From: Tubiluchus corallicola
Taxonomy: Eukaryota > Priapulida > Priapulimorpha > Priapulimorphida > Tubiluchidae
DNA: 64,000 nucleotides
Reading direction: 5' to 3'
Assembly (NCBI GenBank): GCA_030141605.1
Contig: JAQGDQ010000022.1
Span: 1,122,001 to 1,186,000 of the forward strand
Shown: in pieces, positions 53,201 through 63,180 of the stretch
Layout of the letters: every line of letters starts with the position of its first letter
How positions within the stretch are numbered: the first letter of the stretch is position 1
Notes under the pieces: generated by a model
Told to the model about the DNA's origin: nothing
Databases searched by the model: none
Seen by the model: only the letters and a program-made list of their open reading frames with translations
Position numbers and translations under genes: made by a program

Positions 53201-56200
53201 AAATCAAACTAAAACCAACATTAGTTAAAATGGAAAACTTAATGAATAATAAAAGTTGCTTACTTAGTTTACAAAAAGTTTATGCCGACTGTTAAATTCA
53301 GCACATAATTTTTCACAACTTATTTAACAATTATATCTAGGTCAAAGTTTGCTTTGTTGTAATATTGTGCATTTTGCAACGTAACTGTGCTCAACCAATG
53401 CAGCCCTATTAATTAAGAAAAACAAAGCTGCAAGTATGACGATGGCAATCATTACTAACCTGGTTTATGTGTTCTTTGCCAGTCCAAGTAAAACTGCAAG
53501 TGTCGTTGCAGCACAGAACGTGCAATGGAGAATCGTCTACACTTGAGCCTGCTGGATATATCATGGACATAAGCACGGTATTATCTGCATGTGCCACAGA
53601 TTGGGCAGTATCCAGTATTACCATAGCAGCTTGATAAGCTCGGCCAGTGACCGCAGACATAAACGGTGTCGCTCCTTGTGCATCCCTACAAGATGATATG
53701 TTGACATAAAAAATCAAACCTTAGCCCAACTTTTTAACTTACAGTGATAACGAAAACTGCTATCCAGAAGGAGGCAAAAAACAGCTTTAAGCATGATGCT
53801 TTCTCTAAATAAGTAACAAAGGCATTAGAAACAAAACTGAAACCTTAACTAGAATGAAAGAAACCGTGAAAAGTACAGTCCTAGAAATGGCCCGGACTTA
53901 AATGTATTGTGCTGTTTGCTTTCAGTACAGAAGTCAGAAAAAACCTTTCTCTCCAAATACCTTTAATTTTGAAAATTTAAAATCAAGCTGTACTTTTTTG
54001 AACCAATAAAAATATTCATCAAAAACGAAATCATTCAAAACATGTGCAATGTGCTATGGCAAAACTGGATTTTTTTTGTACACTAAGAGAGATGTGATGC
54101 CAACCTTTCGTTACTCGTAGACAAGATGCCTTACAAAATGCAGAAACTATTTTCTAATAAACTAAGAACATTATAATTACATGGCAGATAAAAGCTGCAC
54201 TAAATGAGGTTTCAACGCTACAGATTCGCAAAGCATCCTGACAATCTTCATGGCGTTGTTTGCCCTATCCGCCCCGTCCAGTAACACAGGTGAAATGCTG
54301 TTACTTGAATAGAAAGATTGCAAAGACGACCCTGAAATATTGAAACAAGTGCTCAGAAGAATTTAAATGAAGACGAAATGAATTACGTTCGTAATTACTG
54401 GATGAAAAGTCATGAATTAAAATAAAGCTAGTTTTTCTTACTAGTAAAGCTGTTTGCTATGATGACAAATGGCAAGACAATATGCACAGTATATTAGCTT
54501 AAGAATGAGCCAACATACAAAAATAATTTAGTAGACTGCGCTGATAATACAGAATATAAGTTGGGCAATCTTACAAAAAAGACGGTAGTAAGGAAAACAA
54601 AATAATCAATACCGATATCAAGCTTTTTTGCTTTGACATTTTGTACCCTAATACAAAAATATGCTACATTGTATATATACAGACAATAAACACTAATATA
54701 CACTATATACACAAAAGCAATGGCTACATTACCAGTACTGTACAAAAAGCAGTGAGAAACTAAATTATAATAACAAAAGTGAATAAAAATGAAAATGATA
54801 GTGAAAAACATCGGTAGTCTCAAGTCTCTAACACAAAAATCACAAAAAAATATAATTTACAAAAGTAATGACCGTAAATTTTTCACACCCAATGTACAAA
54901 GCATTCGTAATAAATATGGCAAATACTAAGCAGCAGCTTGATTATAGTTAAGTTTTTTATATTTAACATGTAAGAATCCAAACTTCTCATGCACACAATT
55001 TAATGAGTGTAAATCCTGTATGTAAATGTAATCATTTCCAACTGTATTTATTACCCACCCTTGCAGCCAAGATCAGCCAGTGAACCAGTAGTGCCATAGC
55101 TTGCCAAAGCTCGCATGCTGTCACTGAATGTTTGCTCCATAACTGACCAAGTAAAGCCAGGAATTGGCATGGAGTGAGCATCGTCGTCCAGACCAACCAA
55201 TCCACGTGAAGCAGAGTTGGACCTCCGCAAACCACCGCTGCAATAATCAGTAGTAATAATAAATATGCCTGTTATTAACATAAAGTATAATCGGTTGAAT
55301 TTAAGAATTAATTTATAATATAATGGTAAAATTGTAATAAAAACAAAGAAAGAACTGCAGTTGATATAACAATTCTTGGAGCTAAATCAAAAATCAACAC
55401 AGATTAATAAATTAAAAAGCAAGACAATTTTTAAGAACATAGCTCATTTGACTTTCAGGCAGCGATGGCATCTTCTTACCAATGGGCACAAACAGCACAA
55501 ATCTCATGTGTATTTAAGTTCGTAATTTCAGAGTTGAAGTACAAAATTGCCCAGACGTTACTTTGTGTCGTGTAAATATTCACAGCTTTGTGAAGCTGGT
55601 ACAGAGCCTATTGTTATGCAATCATCAGATCAAAAATGTAGCACTGGTATGGCTGCGAGTATGTAACATCAAAGCACTAACGAAACTGGATTTCTGGGAT
55701 AATTATTGTTTTTTTTTTAATTTAAACCTTTAAAAAACAATATTTATGCTTCTTTTTAGATATTTTATGCTGTAAGTGTGAGATAGTAAGTGTACATTTT
55801 GCCAAGGACAGAATTAGGTACTACTTACTTTACCATTAATTGCTACGATAATATTATCAGTCGAGTTTGTAAGTCGACAGACTTGATACATTTAATGGCA
55901 ATGGTAACAAATCATCGGACTTTTGAAAGCACACTATGTAATTTTCACTCAACAGTAGGCTACTTATAACATTCGAGAAGCAGCAGTAACATATTAAGGC
56001 ACTGACCTGCGAGAACTATATTCAGTACTTCCTGAAGCAGATCCAACTGCACTGGCTAATGCTTCAACGGTACTCAGCGTTTCATTGATACCTCCAAAAC
56101 CATCTACAAAAACAATACGTTTCACAGTTCAACAAAAGCAAATGTTCGACTCACTAGTGTAATGGTATCATAAACAGCTGGAAGGGACTCATTGCACCCA

Positions 56201-59200
56201 TGTTAATGCTATGAAATGCCACTATTCAGAGAAGCTAAACTGGTTCCCGTGCATTCATCTTGTAATAAGTGTGAATTCGATTGTAATTTTGCCACTGAAT
56301 TTTCTCACAGAACTAAAGTAATTTAATGAATGTCAATTTTTTTCCTGATTTTCAAGTTGAATGTGCAAACATTTAACTACCTGGTTCCTAATTTGCAACT
56401 ATGATATTAACAAAAGAAAAACAAATCCCATTAATAAAACTTGGAAAATTAAATAACACTAACCTACTATTTATTGTCGTACACCAACAATAATTCGAAT
56501 GACCTCCTAACTAGTTATTTTGAAAAAAAGTTTATCAGCCTTACCAGTGTCTGCATCCTTGTTAGATGTAGGAAAACAAGAAGCAACTGCTATGTGAAAA
56601 ATATTCCTGTTACTGTCGCATCTCTCTTGCAAAACTTGCTGCAAACGATTACTACCATCTGTAACCAGCAAAGCTAAAATGTGTTTGATGCTTTCGACGT
56701 CACTTCGGAGAATGTATGGTATCAGCAACTGATTCTAAATAAAATGAAATGAAGTGAGACAAATGAGCCTCATAAAAGAATAAATTAAATAACTACTTAT
56801 CAAATGAACTAAGAAACAAATGTCGCTTTACTAATGAAGTAATGTGGCAATGACCAAGCTGATGTTGTATGGCGTGCTATGACATCATATTGTACAATAG
56901 AGAACAAAAGTTCAAAGCTTGTCATATCAGTAAGAGTGTAATATAATTGTGAGACACCTACTAAATTTAGATATTAGTTAGCGAGAAGTCTCAACATAAG
57001 TAAAGACAAAAGACAACTGATTAGACACCAGACATTGTCATTAAAATGCTGCAGCCACAGTGAGTTAAACAACACTGCAGTGCACTTTTCTTATCAAGAA
57101 AGCAGATAATTCAATGTCACTCTATGTCTATGCCATTTGTAGATGTGATGAAACAGAAATAATTTTTAACTGTAGTTCACATTTTTATATATAGACTGGC
57201 ACTCTACACGATAGAATCCAGCATTCAGCGACAGGACCTATTTAATTTAGATGGTTGCAGTGGGACTGGATATGATTATAGATGAAACACTGAACCATGG
57301 AGGTGTCTCAGTTACATTTGAACATGAATGCACTCAGCCCATCACTCAACAAGGTAAACAGCCAGAACTAGTATGATGAATTAAATCTCCCTTGGAACTG
57401 AACCTGAGCACTTATCTATCCAGCTGCTGATTAGCATCGGCGGGGTTACCTAACTTCTCCACACACACACACACTAAACAAACACTATTAATGTTTCCTT
57501 TAGTTCAAATATGATTACGGAGAACTTTACCTCAAGTGCCAAAGCAATGACTGCTGCTCTGTTTTTTACCGATGATGGGACATTATATAAAGACTGTACT
57601 CCTATGCCGAGACATTTCAGAGGCGGTAAGCTCACCCACATGGGATCACGGATACCTTCTAAACAATCACGAGCAAGAGGATAAACAGCTTTGTTCCCGT
57701 CAAGCAAAATCATCACAGAATCCTGAAAAGAAAATATTCACTTTTATGTAAACTAATTAATATAATGTGAAATGTACCAAACTTGAATACTTAAAAGTTC
57801 AGACGTCTCTCACTAAGCTCATTAATGTATAAAACTAATTAAAGAACAAAACCAAATATACATTTGCAATTAGGTGCAAACTGAATAAAGAAACCTACAG
57901 GAAAACATGAAGTATGAAAATCATTTACATTTTAGTAAAAGCAACTGCTTATATATATAAAAAAAAAAAAAAAAAAACAGAACCCAATAAATCCTTGTCT
58001 TCATACAACAATGTTTCCTAAAAAGAGGTTTAGCAACTAGAAGAAAAACCAATTACCAATACAAATACATGAGTAATGAAATATTTTAAAAACTGAATAA
58101 TTTGGAATTAGCTACACTGCCGAAATCATTATAAATCACATAAATTTATAATTACAAAACTTACCATAATTATAAATTTATTACAAAATTTATCATGATT
58201 ATAAAACTTATTATGATATTTATCTGTAATAATACCTCTCCGCCATTTAACATGGATACTGATTGCAAGGAATGTCCAACGAAACCCTCCGCACTGGTAG
58301 GAAATGTTGACTCTTGTTCTACCTTACCACTGCTCAGATTGTAGACAGCAAATGTCAACTTGCCCTTTGATTTCATCAAGCAACGCATACCTAGGAAAAC
58401 ATGCAGTGCTATAGAAAAGACACAAATTTTCATAACTATTAAGTGACCTAAAATGCATTAGAAATCAGATAAGTGGTACACAAATACAGTGAAAATAGCA
58501 ATCACGTAATAACAAAAGAAGCCTGTATAAAAGTATTCAGGTCAAAAATGAGCAAAAAAGGTAGAAAAAACCATAATTTTTAATTATATTCCAAAATAAT
58601 GGCTGAGTGAGTCACCAAAATGCTGTCTATATGCTTTCAATATGGAATGTTAACAACATCAAGTACACTTAACTCACCAAAGACTCAATGCTACATGCTT
58701 TACCAAAGTTTCAGTAGTAGTAGCAGATATGGAAATAAGCAATTATTACACAGGATTCAACAAAAATCATGTCCAAAAATTCAGGTAAATTATGTACAAA
58801 AATTAACATTAACAAAAACACTGAAAAGTTGTCTTTAAGAAATGTAGAAAGTCAGAATGTGCCTTGAAAACAGCAATACCTTGACAGTCCACAGTCAATG
58901 AAATTATGTACCCGTGTTCAGAAATGTTCACTCTGCGAGGTGATTTTACGAAACAATCCGGTACTCGCTGAGCGCTGGATGATTTCACAACCTGAAACAA
59001 ATAGAAAACATCATTTTTGACATTTTTGAAAAACACCATGCTCACTTTCCATAAAGATCAGGCAAAAACATCCAGCTAGAGAGATAATGCAATTATGGGT
59101 CTTAGGATTTACAACCCCAAGTGCTGAAAAAAGCTGAAAATTCCATGCAGCAGGTAATCTGAATCCGAATTACTTTCAGCGATAATAATTTTGTAATAAA

Positions 59201-61814
59201 CCAAGCCTCACCTTAGAATATTAGTGTATAATTTTCTGCTTTGTTAAATAGAAGCTACTTTTTCCATCACTTCGTAAGCTAAATATAATTTTTTATGTAA
59301 TGAAACTACATCAGAATATCGGGAAATAATGACTGAATTTTTTTATTCAAAACTTAGTCTGAATAGGAAATGTCAAATATTTTCAAAACCATCTTTTCAG
59401 GACCTTCTTTTTAAGAAACATAAGGATGCCAATCTACAATAAAAAATGCACTCACAATACCACATCCCTTTGTCAGTTTATTAGAAAGTTCTGATTAATT
59501 TAATTGTAATTTCTCTGATTGAGACAAAAAGGATGTTACTATGCATTGGAGATAAGCTGTTATGAGGAAATTATGCTACAAGTGAAACAATTTCCTGTAA
59601 ATGAGGAAAACTCCAATGTAAGACGATCTAGGAAATCACTTAATGATAGAATCAATCATGAAAGTGAGCTATATCTCTGCTGTTTGTCTCTTAACATGCT
59701 AGGTTATGTGAAAGTGAAATTTTAACGTGAAACAAATTCTGAATAACTGCTTTCTAACTTCCAAAGTGTTAAAATATAAAACCTATATTGCAAGATATAT
59801 TTTTAAATACAAACAGCTAAACAAGGATAGTGGCCACTCAGATTAGGAGCTATAAATAAAAATCGAGAATATGAATTATAACGGAGAGAAGAATTGTTTG
59901 CAAACATTCTTCTTGGAGAAAGTGAAGTTTTTTTGGTAAAGAATTTTTTGGAAAATGGATAAGTGACCCGAGGAAAACAACTCAATTTTATGCATACAGG
60001 AATGACCACCAACAGTAAACTAAACAGAATTGAATACCCTGTACAGACCATGTCAATGTTCACAAACCAGTGAGGGTAGAACCCAAGTGCACATACAGCA
60101 AAAGCAGAGATAAAACAGTGAATTCAAAGACCTGCTACTTTAGCGAAAAGAAAGATTCTGAGAAACAATTTTTTTATATTTGTTTTTCAATCAGCTGAGG
60201 CAGCACAAGGACACTCAACAGACAGCATAATATGAGTGCTGCAGATAACTGCACCATGTCTTCCTCGCAAATTCACAAAACATCTCTAGAGCATAATTTG
60301 TATGGTTTTAAATGGTTCTCCATTTAATAATATGATATGAACTGATTTGTATTTCTTACTTGATGTCTTAACTTGTGCAATGATAATAGTATTTCAATAA
60401 AAATCAAAGTACATTAGTAAAAGAAATGTTCTATAAGTTACAAATACTTTCAACTACAAATGAAAGAGAGAAACTCTCTTTGAAGTTGTGAATCTCAATT
60501 TAGCCAAAAAAGAGAAGAAGTTAATACCAATGTTGCACCAAATAGCAACATTTTATTACCACTTAACATCGTGATTTCTAAAGCCTTTTTCTTCTCTCAC
60601 TACAACTGCACTTGCTTCAAGAAAAATATTAACTAATATTAACTAATAGTTTTTGTCACTTGGTCATAAGAATTTTAGCTTTTCATTCGATTTCATATTT
60701 TTAATTTTTATCATGTAACGTCCTAGCCTGGTTAGTCTTGTCTGGTTATTTATATTAAGAAAATCAAATTACTTAAATAAAACGTATACGTGGCTTTTGG
60801 TGAAAGCTAAATGATTCGATACACATTATATTAAAGTTTTCATACAAAATAAGCAATTACAATATTAAATTATGCAAATTAAAATGTGTGGACCAAAGTT
60901 GTACAATATATTCATATAAATCTAAAAGCATTGACATGCCAAATGTACATCCCCTCTACAAGTTTACAAGTAAATACTAATAAAGCTAAACACGAAGCTC
61001 AAAAAATCAGTGCATCAGTCTATGATTTAAATAAGGAAACATCAATCAGTCTAATGATCACAGAACCGTTACCTGTAATTCATCTTTGCGTAACATCCTA
61101 CAATCTTGCAGCAGAGATAAGGGATCATCCGACTTGGCAGTTTCCTTTGGCTCCTTTCCTGCTTCTAGACTGAGGAAGTGAATTAGAGCATATGCACCAT
61201 CCACCTTACAGAAACACAAATGCAAAATCTTTTATATAACTAGACAATTAAAACAAACATACATCTAATGAATAATGAATAATTAACATTGCTGGCTAAA
61301 AGTCAAATCATAAGCTGCAACAAAAAGATCAAAAGCAGCTGAGTTAGTTTTCATGACTATTACCTGATAATTCGATAATACAAAGTAAAACATTGTTGTT
61401 GCCTTTATGATTCAGCATAATTACCTCTAACACATTTTACAAGATTCATTAAAGGGGAACATGTGAAGTTACTAGCCTGGGATTTGAACAAAGAACTATC
61501 TGAATACCAGAAAAGATCTAAGATTTATATTTTCAGTCTCATAATTATACAATACTGTCAAACAGCAGCAACAACTTTAGAATCTGTTTATTAACTGCTG
61601 ATAAAATGAAATATTTAGTTACTATTTGTTTTAGTCATTTATTTGCAGTCATAGTCATGTAACACACTTACCTTAAGTACTCGTCCAATGGGAACAGATT
61701 TCACATCTTCTATAAATATTACATCCTTCAATGGCCATGATTCTTCAGTTTTAGCATGGTAGTCATAACCAGATCCATCCTTGGATGTGTTAGACAGTTG
61801 CCGTTTTCGTCTCT
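24604..61814 (-). CDS. UBR5: E3 ubiquitin-protein ligase UBR5 (hyd/EDD), 3' 35 exons; 5' end outside the window
   Basis: Exons, 5' to 3': 61814-61672, 61204-61073, 58991-58880, 58390-58236, 57722-57531, 56734-56545, 56103-56007, 55237-55059, 54331-54181, 53685-53460, 52940-52849, 52719-52573, 52428-52307, 51409-51280, 51075-50970, 50374-50211, 48430-48253, 47734-47453, 46427-46283, 45923-45776, 45422-45286, 44326-44174, 42618-42509, 41999-41786, 41243-39542, 38992-38776, 38090-37844, 30822-30611, 30382-30252, 29242-29054, 28469-28241, 27729-27604, 26912-26768, 26457-26372, 24816-24604. All borders are GT..AG and the frame closes exactly: 2,399 residues plus stop. UBR5 binds N-degrons through the UBR box and ligates ubiquitin through its HECT cysteine. 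Human UBR5 is 2,799 aa; the first exon here matches about its residue 640, so the UBA domain and first part of the propeller lie beyond 64000. The protein is otherwise complete and looks functional. Confidence 0.95.
25211..25234 (+). repeat. (TTTAG)n short tandem repeat
   Basis: Four to five perfect units in the last UBR5 intron. It resembles TTAGG-like telomere units only superficially and is too short to mean much. Confidence 0.7.
30252..30822 (-). other. UBR5: UBR5 exons 28-29: Arg/Glu linker and MLLE (PABC) domain
   Basis: Exon 30822-30611 encodes an Arg/Glu-rich run and the conserved [10 protein letters not shown] and [14 protein letters not shown]. Exon 30382-30252 encodes the MLLE domain: [20 protein letters not shown] with the five-Leu helix and the MLLE signature. 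In PABP and UBR5 this domain binds PAM2 peptides such as that of PAIP2. As in human UBR5 it interrupts the HECT N-lobe. Confidence 0.93.
32138..33406 (+). CDS. BTB-BACK-MATH-like protein A, no visible introns, nested in a UBR5 intron
   Basis: One uninterrupted ORF of 422 aa from an ATG, lying antisense in the 7-kb UBR5 intron. Domains: BTB/POZ at about residues 15-125 ([36 protein letters not shown]); BACK at about 130-240, BTBD6-like ([37 protein letters not shown]); and a C-terminal segment at about 305-418 ending [20 protein letters not shown], which resembles the end of a MATH/TRAF-C domain. BTBD6 itself ends in a PHR domain, so this is not an orthologue. BTB-BACK proteins commonly serve as CUL3 substrate adaptors; that role is inferred. 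Candidate poly(A) signals are at 33414-33419 and 33473-33478. Protein B at 34913 is a paralogue. Lack of introns suggests an old retrocopy followed by tandem duplication. Confidence 0.88.
   Translation: MPAETVNWRQSESLQKNLMYAFKNELMVDITFIVGQQQKSIKAHKLLLAMQSAVFEDMFSKRRESTVLIPDITPTVFSELLEYLYTDTIVFTKENSTQLIHCARKYGLPHLEDKVTRFLFCAADKETVCTIMNVAAKFCKTQLVQRCWEIIDSNADEIVTMENFTTLTYDTVLQLVNRETLGIKEGDLFHGVTRWAEAECIRQQLRPTTANQRSVLNNILLGLRFSAMGEQEFTDGPAKSGLLTAKEKLSVYKYKHSSKKPLPLFNDKPRMYPIPLHMEVPMQVLQKMYPCGELYRGGNRSQGAGAYWTLAIQRSKMECCKDEPSSAICVYICLCPDYKQQHFIICKGTVIKLINEDAAQCISHTTSEDALIGKGSGNTGKIFMKNNLPVTWDDLLDPNSGFLKDNTVVIEVLLKAQLINNA
33414..33419 (+). terminator. Candidate poly(A) signal of BTB gene A
   Basis: AATAAA eight bases after the stop codon; a second copy lies at 33473-33478. 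The second position would give a more usual 3' UTR length. Confidence 0.45.
34913..36199 (+). CDS. BTB-BACK-MATH-like protein B, paralogue of A
   Basis: 428 aa from ATG 34913 (the open frame extends 69 nt further upstream without an ATG). It shares the whole architecture of protein A: BTB ([36 protein letters not shown]), BACK ([53 protein letters not shown]) and a C-terminal MATH-like segment ([50 protein letters not shown]). Similarity to A runs end to end, at roughly half the positions by eye. The sequence before 34844 (ttgcttgctgcag) looks like a splice acceptor, so a noncoding or coding 5' exon is possible. Probable role: substrate adaptor of a CUL3 ubiquitin ligase, by family inference only. 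Confidence 0.88.
   Translation: MDETTGSTWRTDEHFQENFVYIFKKGLMTNVTFLVGEEGESIKAHKLVLATQSSEFQNMFYGPHSHPEESVFHISGINPETFRFFLEYIYTGKIEFTLQLATELINCAKKYNILKLEERAVKYLTSIVKKDTTCNIIEVATYYNKVDLIQKCWEVMDAYASYIIKTKAFLGLKYETVLQLVKRDSLGVSEGHLFSAILEWAMAECTRQYLEPTTANQREVLLEILYQLRLPSMEEKEFADGPAKSGLLSCEEKLNVYSYKFSSEKPVSIFPVEPRVFPTRLEFQIHGTELATLLPGHRSYHMQQHNSTSMSPIDRIYWKVCLRRCTENDCPKASMDGGCCLGVYVCPECDVRQFIIRKGTTLRLLNTDAQENMQYITPEDKHVGQGKDAGYGTHRLIAWEQLMDTDAGFLANDTVTIEVLLKSQGVEN
36640..36850 (+). repeat. Polypurine (GA-rich) tract
   Basis: About 210 bp of nearly continuous purine-rich sequence (aggga, gagaga, aaaaag) downstream of BTB gene B. ORFs through it on the minus strand are Ser/Phe-rich artefacts. Confidence 0.75.
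36915..36967 (+). repeat. Impure (GT)n/(GC GT) microsatellite
   Basis: Alternating tg/cg units with occasional interruptions. Confidence 0.85.
37844..38992 (-). other. UBR5: UBR5 exons 26-27: start of the HECT region
   Basis: Exon 38992-38776 carries [32 protein letters not shown] and [11 protein letters not shown]. Exon 38090-37844 carries [20 protein letters not shown] followed by [17 protein letters not shown], almost identical to human. The next intron is 7.0 kb (37843-30823) and hosts the two BTB genes on the other strand. Confidence 0.93.
39542..41243 (-). other. UBR5: UBR5 exon 25: giant Ser/Thr-rich exon
   Basis: A single 1,702-nt exon encodes 567 residues. It starts with conserved sequence ([31 protein letters not shown]), continues with [13 protein letters not shown] and [19 protein letters not shown], then runs for about 380 residues of Ser/Thr/Pro/Gln-rich, probably disordered sequence with no recognisable domain. 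The corresponding human stretch is a few hundred residues shorter, so the linker before the HECT region has expanded in this lineage. Confidence 0.88.
42644..43295. mobile_element. pogo/Tigger-like MITE in a UBR5 intron
   Basis: Left end CCGTATATACTTATGTACAA and reverse complement of the right end CTGTATATACTTGCGTTCAA are similar over about 26 bases, and TA flanks both ends (42642-42643 and 43296-43297). Internal copies of the tgtataagtcga / aagtataagttg motif lie near both ends. 652 bp, with no transposase ORF. Confidence 0.7.
43790..43855. mobile_element. Possible eroded pogo-like terminus
   Basis: Repeated cgacttatgac / gcgacttatgact / cgactttacgac units resemble the ends of Tigger elements. 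No partner end was found. Confidence 0.3.
44371..45156. mobile_element. Possible eroded TIR element
   Basis: The start (acagtagtcacttgttgaac, with gtggtcttattacttaataa following) and the far end (gtggtcttattaaacagcac then ctagta) have related sequence in inverted and direct arrangement, with TA near both borders. Divergence is high, so boundaries are tentative. Confidence 0.3.
45776..47734 (-). other. UBR5: UBR5 exons 18-20: acidic disordered linker
   Basis: Three exons (47734-47453, 46427-46283, 45923-45776) encode Glu/Asp/Ser-rich sequence, including VEVVVGG followed by a Glu run, [18 protein letters not shown], and a second acidic run. Human UBR5 has an equivalent acidic segment with SDMELDLLA. 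Low complexity makes the residue-level match loose, but borders and frame are clear. Confidence 0.85.
46560..46850 (-). repeat. tRNA-derived SINE, copy 1
   Basis: Read on the minus strand, a tRNA-like head (gaggctggtcactgaattg, then ttgaattcaaaac as a degraded B box) is followed by a body shared with the copy at 57195-57455: tggttcagtg and tgaatgttggattcta occur in the same order and spacing. It lies in the UBR5 intron between exons 18 and 19. Confidence 0.6.
48253..52428 (-). other. UBR5: UBR5 exons 13-17: helical middle region
   Basis: Five exons (52428-52307, 51409-51280, 51075-50970, 50374-50211, 48430-48253) follow the UBR box. Matching landmarks are [60 protein letters not shown] and [19 protein letters not shown]. 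They keep the human order and spacing. Confidence 0.88.
49730..50130. other. Intronic block of unlike composition in UBR5
   Basis: This segment is less A-rich than the surrounding intron and contains accccaccaccccacc near 49930. It may be an eroded repeat; no match to the SINE family was seen. Confidence 0.25.
52573..53685 (-). other. UBR5: UBR5 exons 10-12: UBR-box N-degron-binding zinc domain
   Basis: Exon 53685-53460 ends with [18 protein letters not shown], directly before the UBR box as in human. Exons 52940-52849 and 52719-52573 encode the box: [27 protein letters not shown], then [13 protein letters not shown]. All Cys and His zinc ligands of the vertebrate domain are present. The domain is split by one phase-2 intron after GHDC. 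It is followed by [20 protein letters not shown]. Confidence 0.92.
57195..57455 (-). repeat. tRNA-derived SINE, copy 2
   Basis: On the minus strand the head reads tgctaatcagcagctggata (A-box-like) followed by ggttcagttcc (B box, complement of 57394-57404), then a body containing tggttcagtg and tgaatgctggattcta shared with copy 1. Lies in the UBR5 intron just upstream of the exon at 57531-57722. Confidence 0.65.
57959..57977 (+). repeat. Poly(A) run, 19 bases
   Basis: Uninterrupted A tract after a short (TA)n, in an intron. It could be the tail of an unrecognised retroelement. Confidence 0.8.
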
Positions 61815-61959
61815 CTGTTAGCAAGATAAAAAAATCGGTGTTTAGTTAATGGGTATCAACACCTGATCAAGAACCAAACGAGCAAATAAAACTTTTTGTT
61901 AAGTAATATTCACTACTAAAAATAAGCACTGCACTCCATTATTTTATACGAATAAACAG

Positions 61960-62155
61960 GATCAGGTTCTTTGGGTACGCGACGCTTAGTCTAATACCGT
62001 ACATAACAGCTTGAATTCGAATCTCAGTATCACTTGTATTGGCTCAAATCGCTAGTTATATGATTATTTATTGGTGGATGTTCCGAATCCATTGTAGTAG
62101 CCTGTGCTAATTATGTCAGGGTATTTACATAAGGGACACTGTCTACTTATTTCTA
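61960..62155 (+). repeat. Possible SINE with tRNA-like promoter
   Basis: Contains tacgcgacgcttagt (A-box-like) and gaattcgaatctc (B-box-like) about 40 bases apart, as in a degraded tRNA gene. The body does not obviously match the two SINEs above. Too degenerate to be a functional tRNA gene. Confidence 0.4.
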
Positions 62156-62523
62156 GCTGATAGGAGATTTAAGATGTCCTATATATCTACCACAATGGAT
62201 ATCAAGAATTAATTAATTAGTAATCTCTACAACAAAATGCAGTTGTCGGTTATCTTATTTTTACAGTCACAAACCCTATGCTATAGTTACAATCCACAAA
62301 ATCCAAAAAATGTATGAAAAAAGTTGTCTTTGGAAAGTTACAAATTGATGAAAATTAATGCACTGCACAAAGTCAGCAGGAAATTCTACAGGAAACTGCA
62401 GAAACAGGAAAGTCCGGCAATCGACACTTCATCGAATCATTTATGATTTGCTTGCATCCTACAAATATCAGCTCAAAAGAAGTTTTCTTAAGAGAGAAAT
62501 TTTATTAGAGCAAGACAGGAGTC

Positions 62524-63180
62524 ATGGTACAACCAAGTATTGAGCTTTTCATGATCATCTGCGCTGGTATATTATGCTGTTGTGATTCATCTTTATGGAT
62601 TGAGCCAACGATATGTCCATCACCTGGCGTCATTTCTCCATGTACTTGCGGAGTAATGGCTTGGTGGAGCATGGTGGAGTGTACAAACATTGGAGCAAAT
62701 CAACTTCAGGGAATAATTGCAGATATCGATACTCCAGTCTTTCAGTTGCACATATATAATTACACAGAAAAGCAACTCCCAGATGAATTTCTTCGTGGTA
62801 AAAACATCGGCAGCTTTAGCATACGATTTAGCGACAAGCTCAGACGCATTCATAGACAAGATTTGGCTGGAGTGAAGAACTTAGAACATCTAGAAATCTC
62901 AGACAACCCTAAACTGTCACGGATACAAAAAAACGCTTTTAATAACTTAGCACACATAGAGTCTATATTCATAAAGAAAAATCCTCAGCTGACAGAAATT
63001 GATTTGAACTTGGATCAACTCAGGAACCTGAAATGGTTGAATTTCGGGGATAACACGATTACCAGATGTCAATTAGCACTGAGTCCTACAGTAGATCCAA
63101 GGGAGATCAAACTTATATTAAAAGGTATTTACATAGTAAAAGATTCAATAACTCTAAGATTCAATAGTTACATGAACTAA
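62524..63180 (+). CDS. Small secreted leucine-rich-repeat protein, nested antisense to UBR5
   Basis: One ORF of 218 aa from an ATG. Residues 7-20 (ELFMIICAGILCCC) form a hydrophobic signal-peptide core. A Cys-rich cap follows (ICPSPGVISPCTCGVMAWW, then a Cys), and then about four LRR-like units: IGSFSIRFSDKLRRI, LEHLEISDNPKLSRI, IESIFIKKNPQLTEI, LKWLNFGDNTIT. The cap CP.....PC.C plus short LRRs resembles a family abundant in arthropods, often annotated as the non-catalytic subunit of Oplophorus luciferin monooxygenase; that name does not imply luciferase function. The last 30 residues are not LRR-like. The frame crosses a possible donor (aaaggtattt near 63121-63130), so the true C-terminus may be in another exon. 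It lies in a UBR5 intron, in the opposite direction. Confidence 0.7.
   Translation: MVQPSIELFMIICAGILCCCDSSLWIEPTICPSPGVISPCTCGVMAWWSMVECTNIGANQLQGIIADIDTPVFQLHIYNYTEKQLPDEFLRGKNIGSFSIRFSDKLRRIHRQDLAGVKNLEHLEISDNPKLSRIQKNAFNNLAHIESIFIKKNPQLTEIDLNLDQLRNLKWLNFGDNTITRCQLALSPTVDPREIKLILKGIYIVKDSITLRFNSYMN

Larger units (their letters stand above)
54181..61814 (-). other. UBR5: UBR5 exons 1-9 of the window: RCC1-like propeller/beta-barrel part
   Basis: Exon 61814-61672 carries [18 protein letters not shown] (human VVFVEDVKNVPVGKVLKV). Exon 61204-61073 carries DGAYA and [14 protein letters not shown]; 58991-58880 VPDCF; 58390-58236 [11 protein letters not shown]; 57722-57531 [16 protein letters not shown] and [13 protein letters not shown]; 56734-56545 CDSNRNIFH and CFPTSNKD; 55237-55059 a Ser-rich piece with LRRSNS; and 54331-54181 [17 protein letters not shown]. 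The alternating-phase borders confirm the splicing: for example, the exon ending at 55059 must use the GTGGGT donor, not the nearby GTAATA, to stay in frame. Confidence 0.88.
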
